From: Curvularia sp. ZM96
Taxonomy: Eukaryota > Ascomycota > Dothideomycetes > Pleosporales > Pleosporaceae
NCBI GenBank assembly: GCA_022457065.1
Contig: JAJGBQ010000002.1
Location: 4,030,001 to 4,094,000 of the forward strand
Reading direction: 5' to 3'
DNA: 64,000 nucleotides
Shown here: in pieces, positions 38,401 to 48,787 of the stretch
How the letters are laid out: the number at the start of each line of letters is the position of its first letter
Position numbering within the stretch: position 1 is the stretch's first letter
Program-made: the position numbers and the translations under genes
The notes under the pieces: generated by a model
The model's database searches: none
The model's input: only the letters and a program-made list of their open reading frames with translations
Told to the model about the DNA's origin: nothing

Positions 38401-38937
38401 CGCATCTTGTATGTTCTCGTCGCTGGCAAAGTGCAGGTTACCGGGGACCTTTGCTGTCTCAGCGGGGGTGTCGTCAAACAGCGCCGTCCGGTCTCTGGTC
38501 GAGGAGGAAGCGGCAACCAGGCTCCCGACTATCTGCTGCGTCGATTTTGTGACTTTCCTGACGGTGGATGTTGGCGTGGCTGTCTTTGTAAAATCTGGCG
38601 GGGGGATTGCCTTGACTGTGTCGGGAGAGGCAGTTGGGCCGTTGGCTGGGTCCTTGAGGATGTCGTCTGGGGCGGGAGTGGAGCGGAACCAGCCGTTGAG
38701 GCGGCCCTGGACTGGCGAGGCATCTGGACTAGGCGATAGCGAGGGGAACGAGGTGAGGCTTTTTGTGTCGACTTCCGACTCGGGGCCTCTGCTGCGACTG
38801 CGGCTCAGAGAGGCATTCGAAGGGCGCTTGGAGGGGCGCACACGCTGCAGGCTGCGGTTCCTCGGACTGGAGAGGGTCGACGTCTGCGAGGCAGTCCGCA
38901 CGAGATCAGCGGCGCGGGGGTTGTCGATGGCGGCCAT
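35407..38937 (-). CDS. TBC-domain Rab GTPase-activating protein
   Basis: A single uninterrupted exon encodes 1176 aa. TBC proteins speed GTP hydrolysis on Rab GTPases and so switch off membrane-traffic steps. The first 700 residues are Ser/Arg/Pro-rich and probably disordered, with a possible short coiled coil near 190-240 (LAQRDAQITALRRRAEERERMLRKMLQ is Arg/Leu/Glu patterned). The TBC domain starts near residue 800 at GIPVHMRAAIWAEG. Both catalytic fingers are present: arginine in MDITRTL (about 847) and glutamine in GYCQGMN (about 885). TFQWFLSVFTDCLS and FRVWDVVLC complete the fold. A charged helical C-terminus (EERRAKAVAHEQELMRQREEA) looks coiled-coil. The Rab target is unknown. The ATG at 38937 opens the frame. 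The gene is divergent from the SPRTN-like gene. Confidence 0.9.
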   Translation of the reverse strand: MAAIDNPRAADLVRTASQTSTLSSPRNRSLQRVRPSKRPSNASLSRSRSRGPESEVDTKSLTSFPSLSPSPDASPVQGRLNGWFRSTPAPDDILKDPANGPTASPDTVKAIPPPDFTKTATPTSTVRKVTKSTQQIVGSLVAASSSTRDRTALFDDTPAETAKVPGNLHFASDENIQDALRDTGAVALVKQLAGDLAQRDAQITALRRRAEERERMLRKMLQECEVSNMDIENRLRELDRTKEQGNGLTKTRTRGDSASAGLHPDDPMEDRLARAMEDELAEHPDALGIDMGNAAHPADVMSLNSVSSDIPRDGPKSNWKSYIWTGTSKKSSRAPSIASHVDREIDGLPAGTRSRASSGAKLPRKPLANDTFVPPSGSAATPALRRLNSQDRSGDGPARRSSSTSLASWALKMVAGNSAASPNKAGTVRRRKSTASDAADRTPSMDSTRTGQSAKSSLASTQKRGRALGPNGTIKSIAGEQPKAVSSNLGPPQPARGLSNLGPVEMDRILPEDSRPPTLIQQHNRFVGSSEYLTDRFGFIYDQRRKKRQSEAAAALIKQKRSSNVESLSDNRTALNNLAKGDDVDHGDDDAVAGDQASGAVRPSSADSEDQSNQPASKTWVDYLKLATHPTELLSHTPSAAPITTVESAEGETSSFKIGQSQITLMKRGSVPTTSVNPEPSPSRIVSGNAEISVTATSPGPSTPISPYPNQMDPVQSLLEQMSELHDNLQKERTVKWNDFLRKVRAQNKREGEVASTGENGKGNNAMPETFLADGELVGIAGLGNKGKVGRAKWQEFRRLVLGGIPVHMRAAIWAEGSGALHLRTPGYYEDLVNNGEDDPAIATQIQMDITRTLTDNIFFRTGPGVQKLQEVLLAYSRRNPEVGYCQGMNLITACLLLIMPTPEDAFWVLTAMIEEILPQHYYDQHLLTSRADQSVLRQYVAEILPRLSAHLDELEIELEALTFQWFLSVFTDCLSAEALFRVWDVVLCMHDGSTFLFQIALALLKLNEKALLQCDTPAGVYHYINHQMTNHAISIDGLIQASDALGKVIKRKDVEERRAKAVAHEQELMRQREEARQERARKRANKASGDAETSSSSSLPPPATTITQPDESDARSLSASLDGELAMQTSPMRTPLSSASKRSEEEEEAEFMNSNLELASRLPTTPMGEEFTWRA

Positions 38938-39421
38938 GTCTGTAGAGCGTGCTGGCGAGGGCGCACATTCGGGTGGTTGTTGTGGGCGAGGGAGAATGTT
39001 TGTGTGTTTGTGTACTACGTGAGTGGATGTGCGAGTGTGTGCGTGTAGTGCGGAGACGGTGCGTCATATGGGGATCTCGCGACGGGCTAATACTGGCCGC
39101 CCACGACGCTGCCCCGTCGTACTGCGTCTAGACGTGCGGCACCAATGGCTCCAGCAGCGGCTTGGGGCTCAGGGGGCAGCCCAAGCACGCGGCCGACGAG
39201 TATAGCCAGATTGCTTGCCGTGCAAGGGGCAGCCGCAGATACAGGCACCGCCGCTCTTGGGCGTGGCAGCCCTACGGCGCCATTCGCGCGTGCCCGACGC
39301 CAGTCGGACGGACACCCCGGTCACCACCACCATGTGGCTATACGATAACAGGGCTGCTAGGGACCCGGCCGAGTTGCCCAGCACGTACTTCGTATACACG
39401 TGTATGCAATAGACAAGCCTC
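38938..39421. promoter_or_regulatory. Shared upstream region of TBC and SPRTN-like genes
   Basis: 484 bp between divergent starts. Several short frames cross it without motif. A GTGT/TGTG-rich stretch lies near 38995-39050, just above the TBC gene start. Confidence 0.4.
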
Positions 39422-40625
39422 ATGCCAGTCACCGACCACGACGCCGCCCTGCAAGCCATTGCCGCCCTGGAGCAGCCCTCGCCCGCCCAGCTGGATGCCC
39501 TGCACGCCATCACCGCCATCCGGCACAACGGCGAGCCTTTTGTCGACGTCCACAACCTCTTCGCCCTCTACGACACGCTCTACTTCCGAAACCTGTTGCT
39601 GTCCCGGGTCGAGGTGCTGTGGTCTCCGCGTCTAACTTTAGTATGTTTCCCTCCGCGCTTCATGCTTTGTTTTCCATCTGTCTCATACAGCGCTTTCTGA
39701 AGCCGGCCCTTGCCATCCTCTACCCGCGCCGTTGCCCCACTCGCCGACCATCACTGGCTGTCGCTGATTTTTGCTCTAGTGCGCTGGCATCTGTGAGCTC
39801 TCCAAGGACCCCTCGACAGGAAAATGGACTCGTATCCGGCTGAAACTGAGCACTCCCCTGCTGCAGTATCGCCCGCGCTCTGATACTATCAACACACTGC
39901 TACACGAGGCTATCCATGCCTACTTCTTCATCACCACCTCGTGGAAGCATTCGCGTGGTGATGATGGTACCGGCCATGGTGAGGGCTTCCAACTGCTTGC
40001 TGATGCCATCAACAGCCATGGCAACTACCAAGTCACCGTCTACCACACCTTTCACGATGAGGTAGACAGCTATCGGACTCATGTTTGGAAATGCGACGGG
40101 CCTTGTCAAACCCAGCCGCCGTACTTTGGTCTCGTCAAGCGAAGTATGAATCGCGCCCCCGGGAAGAGCGACTCCTGGTGGGCAAAACACCAAGCCGAGT
40201 GCGGAGGCACCTTCTCCAAAATCCAAGAACCAGCTCCGACAAAGAAACAGTTGCAATCCATGAGTACAAAGGAGCGTGCTGGAAGACAGAAGAATAAGAT
40301 CGACAGCTGGATCACGACTGCCCCAGCAAAACAACCCCAAGTACAAGGTAGCACGCGTGGCAGTCCGATTGATCTTCGCGACGAAAAACCTTTGACCGGG
40401 CCCTCCTCGTACACCAAGAACCCGGCAAGTTCGGTGACCCATGACGGCGTTTCCCCAGTGCCAGCATCTCGGTCCACTCCACCTCACACAGGCCAGAAAC
40501 GGGTGCGGCCGGACCAGGAACAAGCCGCAGCCATGCCGAAGAAGCTCCTTGTGCAATGTCCCATTTGCAGCCTAGCCATGGCCGAATCAGAAATCAACCA
40601 CCATCTGGATATAGCGCATTGCTGA
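39422..40625 (+). CDS. SprT-like DNA-protein crosslink protease, Spartan/SPRTN type
   Basis: Two exons, 39422-39640 and 39780-40625, flank a 139-nt intron (GTATGT..CTCTAG) and encode 354 aa. SPRTN removes proteins crosslinked to DNA during replication. The splice joins VLWSPRLTL to CAGICEL, a segment nearly the same as in animal SPRTN. The zinc-protease motif HEAIH (about residues 114-118) is intact, with a further conserved SHGNYQVTVYHTFHDEVDSYRTH region. A Ser/Pro/Lys-rich linker leads to a terminal UBZ4 ubiquitin-binding finger, CPICSLAMAE..HLDIAHC, at the extreme C-terminus. SprT core plus UBZ4 distinguishes it from yeast Wss1, which has a WLM domain. No PCNA box was evident, though the QGSTRG..IDL region was not tested. 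The N-terminus is complete relative to the family. Confidence 0.92.
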
Positions 40626-40776
40626 CCGCGTCGACCTTGCCTGCCAGTCCTAAATAGGATGGGTTGCTTTGGACCCTGATTCTTACGTCATCAAATACTA
40701 CCTTGTTTTGACATCCTCTTGAGTTTCAGACTTCCAGACTTAGAATAGTACACTCTCTCGTCTTATCCAAAAGGCC

Positions 40777-41466
40777 ATGGAGTCGCCTAATGCAACCTCC
40801 CTGCCACCAGGTCACTCCCCCTTTCTGCGACTTCCCGCAGAACTGCGCTTTGAAATCTACGACCACCTCGGTCCCTGGGAGCCCAAGAGCTACCCCTTCC
40901 GCCAACTTATAGTTTCTTCTATCGACCGACGAGCTCCCCCAACAGCCCTGATGGCAACGTGTCGCCACCTCCACGACGACATCCTCGACCACTTTTACAA
41001 CACCGTCACCTTCCGTACCGCTCCGCAAACGTTTCCAGGTGACCGGTCCATCTACGCTGATCCCATCATACGCACTGCTTTTCAGCGGGTTAAGAGAATA
41101 GAGCTGAGACTTTTCTGGGATTTTCGGCACAAAAAGCGCTCCGCTCCAGCATTATACGCTGATGCTGGGTACGTGGATAGCATGATTGTGTTCCTCCGAC
41201 GAGAGGCACAGAGCCTACAGACTATAACTGTGTCGCTGGCGGATTTATTATCCGTAGATTGGGAGGCCAGCAAAAGGTTAATCGCGCCACTGAAAGAGTT
41301 AGATCTGCGAGTGGTGTTGCGCTTGGGCAAAGTAATATCCTTGGATGATGAGAGGGGGCTCAGAGAACGATTACAGCTGTATTTGGAGACTCTCAATGAG
41401 GGTCTTCCACAACCAGTAAAACCGGAAAGTCAAAGACAAGCTATCAACACAGTAAATAATGAATAA
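40777..41466 (+). CDS. F-box-like protein with transposon-derived C-terminus
   Basis: A single exon of 229 aa. Residues 16-31, FLRLPAELRFEIYDHL, match the F-box/2EXR-like start common in large filamentous-fungal families. That start is followed by ALMATCRHLHDDI, a typical 'cysteine-arginine-hydrophobic' helix. No recognisable repeat domain follows. The last 21 residues (from G209) and the stop codon are encoded by a short inverted-repeat element, 41402-41632, so the natural terminus has been replaced or extended. F-box proteins join SCF ubiquitin ligases; whether this one does is inference. The ATG at 40777 sits 151 bp after the SPRTN-like stop. Confidence 0.65.
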   Translation: MESPNATSLPPGHSPFLRLPAELRFEIYDHLGPWEPKSYPFRQLIVSSIDRRAPPTALMATCRHLHDDILDHFYNTVTFRTAPQTFPGDRSIYADPIIRTAFQRVKRIELRLFWDFRHKKRSAPALYADAGYVDSMIVFLRREAQSLQTITVSLADLLSVDWEASKRLIAPLKELDLRVVLRLGKVISLDDERGLRERLQLYLETLNEGLPQPVKPESQRQAINTVNNE

Positions 41467-41632
41467 TTGTGACAGCTACCGCTACTTCTAAAACTAGAGT
41501 CATCAGTGCTAAGAACACAACAATTAATGAACAACTGTGACAACCACAGCTACTTTTAAAAGTAATAATTTTGCTACAACGCAAGACGGTGTCATGGGCT
41601 GCCATTTTCTGGTTTCACCAGTTATGGGAGAG
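41402..41632 (-). mobile_element. MITE-like inverted-repeat element, copy 1
   Basis: About 231 bp bounded by imperfect terminal inverted repeats: left TCTTCCACAACCAGTAAAAC, and right, read in reverse complement, CTCTCCCATAACTGGTGAAA. The interior shares long blocks with the copies at 51288-51450 and 59138-59360, for example AACACAGTAAATAATGAATA. It has no coding capacity of its own. Strand is given relative to copies 2 and 3. It overlaps the 3' end of the F-box-like gene. Target-site duplications could not be fixed by eye. Confidence 0.8.
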
Positions 41633-41842
41633 TGAGGGTATGCTGACAGGGTGAGCCGGGATGATTGTGTAACCATGTCGGAGCTCAGCTACTTCGTGAT
41701 AAGTAAGAATATCCTACACCACCCATTCTCATAACGCATACAAGCTACCAGCCGAAATGAAGAACAGAGAACAAAAACCATCCAGCGAGTTCATCTCAAA
41801 TGGCGACTGTTTCCCCGATAATTCTCCAACGCAGCCTTCTCT

Positions 41843-42723
41843 TCATCTTTCGCTGCCCATGCGCTTCCAAACACCCGCCATCACATCCACATCCACACCC
41901 TCACCCACTTCCCTCCCAAGCGCCTTCCACTCCTCTCTCAGCCCTACCTGCGCATACTCCATCCTAGCCTCCCTCGTCTGCATACTCTTCGGCACCTTCT
42001 TCGGCGCCTCCATCAGAGGCGCTTTCTTCGCTTCGCCTTTCTCCGCCCACCCCGCGCCCTCGAAGTAATCGATGTTCAGATGCTTCATGATGCGCTCGTG
42101 CTTCGCCTGCCGCTTACGCATAGACGCCTCGTCGTTCGCCTCGTCACCCAGTAACGCGCGGATATGCTCCTTGCGCGCTAGCACATCCGGCGTCGAGAGC
42201 ATAGTAGCCACATTGCCCGAGGCCATGCCTGTTGGCAGTGGAGGCAGGTGCGGATGCAATGGCGACGGAGTAAATAAATCCAGTTTAGATAGATGCGTTT
42301 GGTCTTTTGCTTCTGTCATTGTCTGGTGACTTTGTTAGCAAATACCCATCCATTACCAAGTACCATTTTTCCAAGTTGATAGCGACATACCATTTTTGCA
42401 AACTTCTTCTTGTCGCATGCAATGCAACATGTCAGAATTGGGTAGAAACACGCCTTCCTCTTGCTGCTCTTCTTGCAAAAATAACACATGTCCCGCAGCC
42501 ACTTGCGGCGGCAGACAGTCACCCAGGCCGTTTTCGAGCGCTCAACGCCCGCATCTCGAATTAGTCGGCCGCGCGCATATTCCTCGACGGTTGCACGTAG
42601 GTGTCGATTGGTGGCCGCCAGCTCATTTAGCGGGTACGTAGTCAGGTTGAGGCAGTGGATGGGATCGGTGTAGGAGAGGATATGGAAGAGGATCTCCAAA
42701 GGTAAGGTGTCGAGGCGCGTCAT
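41843..42723 (-). CDS. F-box protein with cysteine cluster
   Basis: Two exons, 42391-42723 and 41843-42322, flank a 68-nt intron (GTATGT, CTAAC, CACCAG) and encode 270 aa. The protein opens with an F-box, LDTLPLEILFHILSYTDPIHCLNLT. It continues with a CxxC..CxxC cluster (CYFCKKSSKRKACF..CCIACDKK), a pattern seen in a Dothideomycete F-box family where a zinc-binding segment precedes KMTxTEA. The splice here gives KFAKM-TMTEAKD, which fits that family and supports the junction. The rest is charged and helical, with LARKEHIRALLGDEA..RKRQAKHERIMKH. SCF adaptor activity is inferred. The diverged inverted-repeat element lies 70 bp above the start. Confidence 0.75.
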
Positions 42724-42792
42724 CTCAGTTGTGGCTGTTTGTTTACCAGGCGATGATGGTGTTGAGAGGTGCTTTGGGGTTGAGAGATTCTT

Positions 42793-42973
42793 TTATCAAG
42801 CCGGTGAGACCGGAAGATCAAAACAGCGAGACATCCCCTAAGACAAGGTATCAACACAGCAGATCAGTCGCAGCAACTGTTCAGGTTCACTCAGAAGTTT
42901 GAGCTGTTTGCGAAGATTGTGGTATTGTGATATTGAGTCGATGTTTTCTCGGTTTTACCCGGTGAAACGAGAG
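42793..42973. mobile_element. Diverged MITE-like copy 4 (probable)
   Basis: About 180 bp with degraded terminal repeats (AGCCGGTGAGACCGGAAGAT at left; TCTCGGTTTTACCCGGTGAA at right, inverted). The interior AAGACAAGGTATCAACACAG closely matches copy 1. The ends are approximate. It lies in the upstream region of the F-box gene. Confidence 0.5.
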
Positions 42974-43251
42974 ACGACGTTGGTGGGTCCCTGCTGCGGG
43001 CGCCGCCCGGGAGTCGCGTCGCGTACTAGTACTCCGTATGTAGGGTCTGACGCGGGGCAGCAGGGTTGCCCCTTTTTTTACCCCGCTAGACGTCATCCAC
43101 CCTTGTCTCTCCTGTACAATATGTGATACTTTTTTTTCTCGCCCATTTGACTTTTGACGCGTGATACTTTCACCGGTTTTCGAGCGCCCATGATTCGTAA
43201 GCCCCTGCTGTGCGAGCTAGTCCGAGTGCCCCAGGGCGTTTCGCAGTAAGG

Positions 43252-43274
43252 CACACATACACATACACACACAC
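43252..43274. repeat. CA-rich microsatellite
   Basis: An imperfect CA/TA dinucleotide run in intergenic DNA. Confidence 0.75.
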
Positions 43275-44676
43275 TGTTTGCTAGAATTTTGGGTTCCGGA
43301 TGCTAAATTCCGGATTTCAGCATGGATCAGGCACGCATACGACCTGGGACTTCCTCACCATACCCACTTGCCGAATCCCAGCTCTGAAGCCGAAGACGGC
43401 TCTTTGACTGGGTACAGTGGGCCGCCTGGGCATTGAGATACGGGGCGATCGGTACAAGCTCTTGATCCCGCGAGCCGCCGCTGATACGCGCGTCTTGGGT
43501 TGACCGCGTGTACCATTTCATGAGTCAGAGTCACTCGTAGCCTTGCAATGCAGCCATAAAAGCAACCACAAGCGAGCCAAGAGAATCATGTCTCGTGGCG
43601 GAGAACATGTTCATCGCTAACTAGCTGTTCTCGTTGGTTCGGACGATGTCAAGCATCGTCGCCACGCCCATGCCAGCGCTATTGGTGAGGATATCCCTGT
43701 CCTCCGAACAACGTTCACCTGACCTATTCTTGGTACTTGGTTGTTGCTTCGGCTGCAGTCCCGGGATATCAACAGCGACAGGCGATGTGCCGCTACGCGC
43801 TAACCTCTTTGGGGCAGTGATGAATGAGTGAGCCAACAGCGCGCCATACTGACGCAGTCCCGGAAGTGCTCTGATGGCCGCTTTTGTCCCAAATACATCT
43901 GCTAGATTCATCTTGAAACACTAAAACCATGCACGAATTCCATAGACTGGTCCAATCAACTAGTCAAAAAGCAGTCCTGTCATGACGTTGGCGTCGTTGG
44001 CCGCATGCGTCCCTCATTGCTAGGTCCTTGGGCTGGTCCACCCGGATGCGATGGCCCTGAAAAGAGCCGATTGCTTCCTGTCGGTCCTTTGCGAGGCGAG
44101 CTCAAGGTGAAGGTGCTTGAGTTGGCTTGAAGGCGATCGCCACTCCACAACGGTCCCGCGACCTCGCGCAGCCATTCGGCATGAGACGCGTCGTCGCCTG
44201 CATTTGCCAACGCCCGGAAACATTTATTTAGATTGTACGGAGTGACCAAGTGTGGATCTCGGAAAAAATAAAAGGGCAACTAAGGGGCGCGTACGCGAAC
44301 GTGAACGTATGCAAGTGAAGGGACCACATCGAGGAACAGGCGGACCAGGACGACTGCGTCGTGTGTTGGCCCATAAAGCTCATGTCAGCCCGCCTTTCGT
44401 GGATGGACTTTCTCCCCTCTCAACTTTGACCCTTTACTTGACTTCGAGGGCCCCCTTGCAAGTGATTGTGCAGCTGCTCCGCGTCTTCGGATTGTGAGTG
44501 ACACATACTGTCTGCAGGATTACTTTGGCAGTCCTACACTAGCACTTGTTCAGCCTCATTGTGCAGTCCTATTTCTAACTTGGGTGTTTGCTCTCGCCAA
44601 ACTGCAGCCGCTTTGAGAGGTGCATTGCTTTGCATATCACTTCCACCTGCGCCCAGTCAAGACGCTCTAAAACAAT

Positions 44677-45301
44677 ATGGCACGTTACCCAACCCGATCT
44701 GAAGGCGGCTCAAACGGCTCTGCCCACGATGGAGGAAACAGGCGGGTAAGGGAGTATATTCTTCGCACTGGTTCTGAAGGCTAACAAGTTGCAGTCTAGT
44801 TCGGGAACCACTCAATCTGCCTCGAATCCAGGAGACCAACAGTACAACCCACGGAACGACTCTCATTACTTGAGGGTAACTCGTCCAAGGCGAGACGACC
44901 ACAGACGTTTGGAAGACGTGGTCAATCATTCCGCTTTGAGAACGGGATCCCACTCATCCTATGGGGTACCCCACGCGTCTCCGCATGGAGGAGAGGCGGG
45001 GCGTTACTCATTCGGCAACGGGTTCAACGCACCCCACGCGAGCCAAACACAATCTGGTGAAGCGAACAGAGCCCAGTCTTCAGGGCACCTGTCCTACGCG
45101 CAGCAAATCTTGCACCAAGCACCTGGATACGGTTACAGCGAGCCCTACAATGCTGTTGGGTATATTCGACGTGACGGACGAGTCTACGACAGGGCCGAGG
45201 TGTACGAGGAGTACAGGCCGTACGAACAGGTCGACAGACTCGACAAGAACAAAAGCGACGAGTGGACCAACGTGCAAACCAATGCGCACCGCTGGACTTA
45301 A
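44677..45301 (+). CDS. Small hypothetical protein, low-complexity
   Basis: Two exons, 44677-44745 and 44795-45301, flank a 49-nt intron (GTAAGG, GCTAAC, TTGCAG) and encode 191 aa. I do not recognise the protein. It is rich in Ser, Gly, Gln, Arg and Tyr, with SNGSAHDGGNRR at the N-terminus, HASPHGGEAGRYSFGNGF in the middle and a Tyr/Glu-rich YEEYRPYEQVDRLDKNK near the end. No signal peptide or membrane segment is visible, and most of it is probably disordered. A good intron with branch site, and an open frame across it, support it as a real gene. It stands alone in the gene-poor part of the window, which suggests a lineage-restricted gene (inference). Confidence 0.5.
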
Positions 45302-48300
45302 TAGAATGACGATTGAGAAGGTCTAACGAAAGCCTTATATGGCCATCTGTTTGTTGAGGCCGTCACCGGAGAGGCTATGTTTTTCCAGAATTAGGCGCAC
45401 ATTTTTTTTACGAGTTACGTTTCCTTGCATTGAGATGATCATTCGGCTATTCTTTTGTGTGGGGTCCACAGCCGCCTCTTAGATCTGAGCCACTGACTCA
45501 GCCTTCTCAGCCTGGTGGCTAGTGGTTGGCACTACTTTTCCCCAACATGTCGAGGGTTTGCTGTTTTTCTTTTGGGGAGCATGGTTTTTTGGACGTAAAG
45601 CGAATGATACGCATTTTCTTCAATATGAATTGGCGACGCACCGAACATTTGTGGTTGAGTGACTTGCCTCGCCGCGTTCGCTGTTGCCACCTCTGGTCTG
45701 AGGTGCCCACGAGGGTCGCGATGTGCCCCGAAATCCGCAATCTGTGAGCCGCGCACGTGTGCGCACCTGACGTGCAACGAAACTCACCGGTGCGCCGATC
45801 GAGTCTCGCTTCGTGATGATACTGCTCACCGGAAGCTACAGGGAGATAGTCGGCGAGGAGGATTCGCCGTCACCAGGACAAAGTGACATTAGCCTGAAAC
45901 ATGCTACTATCTTAAGAGTAGATAGTTTCTTGTTGAGAGATTGATCATGGATGCGTTGGCACATGCGTGGCCAGTCGATGGTTTGGACAAATTCACAGCT
46001 CGGGTGGGCAAAGTGTCAGAGTCCTTTGACTTTTTTTGTCAGTGTGATGCATCTGTCAAAAGGCGGAGATTACGCTCTACCCATGGAGGGAGCTAGTCCA
46101 AGTGGGCAAAATCTTGATTGGGTGGGGTTCCGCCTGATACTCTCTTTGGAGCGATTCTTCTGAACAGGTGGTTAGACGCGGGGATGCTTTACCAATCAGT
46201 GCCTAGAGGATAAGCAGGGCGGGGGGTTCCAATGTGGGAGGGCCGTGCTTGGTGCTGTTCGTAGGGTCCTGCAGGCAACCAGGCAACCAACCTGAATGCA
46301 GCACCTTTACAGACGGCACATCTGATGCTGAAGGGCACCTTGGCTGGTGTGACGCGGGCGGCTCTATCGACGATTGGCCATCAGTAGAGTCCCGCCGCCC
46401 CTACTCGAAGTCCCGAGGCGGGGCTAAGGGCCTGCAGCTAGAATATTGTTAGTTGTTAGCTTGCCTCAAGGAATGTTTAGGCGCCCCCAAAATCTGACCT
46501 TATCGTGGAGTGGGACCGCACCGTCAATCTTGCTGTTGGAAGTCGGTGATGGAGGCTGGGAGAACAAGGCCTGGCCCTCGATGACGCAATGCCGATCGGC
46601 CGGTCGAGGCTATGGCACGTTCCCCGTACTGAACCGCTTACCTGGTGCCCGTCCCTGTCTAACAGCGGGGTTACCCGGTTCCGTTCCACTAAACCCAGTT
46701 CGGACCGCATCCTTGTCTACTCTCTACTGTCCTCTCCTCTTAACAGCATGTGTGGCGAGCGCTTGTCTGATTCGTTCTGGATAACGCGGGGGCCGTCGCC
46801 CATTTCGTGCGTTACGGGTTCGGGAATTGGCACTACAAGGAGGCCGCTTACTCTGCCGCCGGCCCAAAAGCGCTAGGCTAGCCTTCAAATCTGCACGCCG
46901 ACCTGCGGCTGGAGGATGTGGTGTGCATCATCATGCTTCAAAAGCGCGAAGTATGGAGTCCCGAAGGACCAAGACAGATGACAACCATTCTAGCGCGATA
47001 GGGATTTCCAAGGCAGCCCAATGTCATGCATCTGCCACGCTTGTCAGCGCCGTCGTCCTGCCTGTCGGGTGCAGGCTGGAGGACTTAGCCTATCGGAAAC
47101 ACGCACCAGGTATCAGAGTTTCCCTGAAAGTTTCCAAATGGCTGGTCATGAGCCATGGGGAGGCTTTGCGTTTGACGTCCCTGGCGGCGTTCTTTCACAA
47201 TCCTTACTGGCCGCCCAGATATCCAATGTTGTTAGAGTGGACCAGCTCGAGTTCTCAAGTCCCACATTGACACATTAGACACACGCGCGCTAATTCGGCC
47301 CCTTCACAAGGCGAACCCCAAGGCAGAATTCATAGGCATCGTAGCTTCACTCGTGAATTTCGGAGCATTTTTTGGGGCCGTTGTGCGGCTGAAACGACGA
47401 GGTATAGAGGATCTTTGTTGGCAGTGCATGGCGGTGCATTCTGTGACCCAGTATAACTTGAAGAAGAATGCCGTATCATAATTTCTTAAAGGTTTCGCAT
47501 TCTTCAAGTTTCTTTGCCTCGTTTACGGATCGCGCGTCTTGAAGTCCAGCGACTTTGGAGGCTAGCATACGGCAACCGGCCAGCTAAAACCGCCGCCCCG
47601 CGCCCAAAATTGCTCGCATCCGTGGGCGTTCCTGCTGGCTTTTCGACGCTCCCACTGCCACTATCAGGGTGCTATCGTACGTTTCGCGCGAAGGACCATT
47701 ACTACCTCTGTCGCCGCCGGTGTCCCACACGAAGATCGCTTCACTTTCGAGAGATATGTTAAAGACCGCCCCCAACAGCCAATGCCTTGATCCGGCAACC
47801 GGTGTCCGCAAAAAGTTTAGATCAGCTTGGTGTCTCAGGCGCCGATTGGACCTATTCGCACAAAGTGGAGTCATCATCTGTGTAGTGTGAGGACTCCGGC
47901 CACATTTCTTGCTTTTTCTAGCTCGCTGGAGGACGCTGCTGGAGGACGCCGCCGTCTCGCCGTGCCCTCTTCCACTAGCAACCTCACGATACTAGGCAGC
48001 AAGGCAACGACGACGACGACAAGTAGGCCACACGGTGTCTTCCCATATCCCCGACTGACTTGAAACAGGGTGTTGAGTGGTTAAAACTTGGCCCTCAAAT
48101 GAAGTCGTAATGAGCACGCGCATACAAGCAAAGGGCGACATCGAGTCCTCCAGCGCCTTTTTGCCTTTTTGCCTTCTGCTCCAAAGTTTAAAGTTTAATT
48201 GCAACACCAGGGTATCGACAGGTCGTAACAGGGATTATGTCGGGACTCTGGACGCATATGCTGCCCGTGGACTGCATCTTCACGGACGACAATCGTACGA

Positions 48301-48787
48301 CTCTGCACCCAGATGTATAGTCCTTGAGAAGTATACAGAACGACGTCTGCTTACGATTCCAATGTTTCCTGAATGGTGTTGAGTTAGATAAGGTCCTCCA
48401 TCACCGCAAATGTGAAGTCGCCACACATATTTGTGAGGCACTTCCCCCCATTTCGAAGATGCTGATTCACTTCCAAACCAGAAGTCGCTGGGGAATCACG
48501 TGAGTGGCCGGTTCTGTTTTCTTGGAGTGCGCATGCTGGATTGCTGACCATGATTCAGAATCTCCTCACCACACCACGGCGTTGCTGAACAGCCAGCGCT
48601 GGCCGGTGCCTGTCCATTCGTTTCTGACTCGGGAGACCATAGTTGTTTCTTCTCGACGAACCCACCGCCTCACCGATATCCCAAGGATCCTCTTGAAGAT
48701 ACCTGTCCTCTGCGAAACGGAGAACAGAACCAAAGGCGTCGAAACGGTTTCTGGAAAATCTGTAGACTTTTAATACGGATCCGCCAG
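45302..48787. other. Gene-free stretch, about 3.5 kb
   Basis: Many overlapping frames of 60-150 codons on both strands, none with a motif, a plausible splice partner or an initiation context worth calling. No inverted-repeat copy was seen here. It may contain decayed sequence too diverged to recognise by eye. The right end should hold the promoter of the C2H2 gene. Confidence 0.4.

Larger units (their letters stand above)
42724..44676. other. Intergenic, about 2 kb
   Basis: The space between divergent genes contains the diverged element copy and a CA-rich microsatellite. A 96-codon minus-strand frame, 43621-43911, has an ATG and a few SDR-like words (DVFGTKAAIRALPGL, DILTNSAGMGV), but in the wrong order for a dehydrogenase. 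It is left uncalled. Confidence 0.4.

Noticed and set aside
43621..43911. SDR-like words in a 96-codon frame
   Set aside because: The order is reversed relative to a short-chain dehydrogenase, and neither the glycine-rich nucleotide motif nor YxxxK is present.
43980..44279. 99-codon minus-strand frame
   Set aside because: Starts only at TTG; no recognisable domain.
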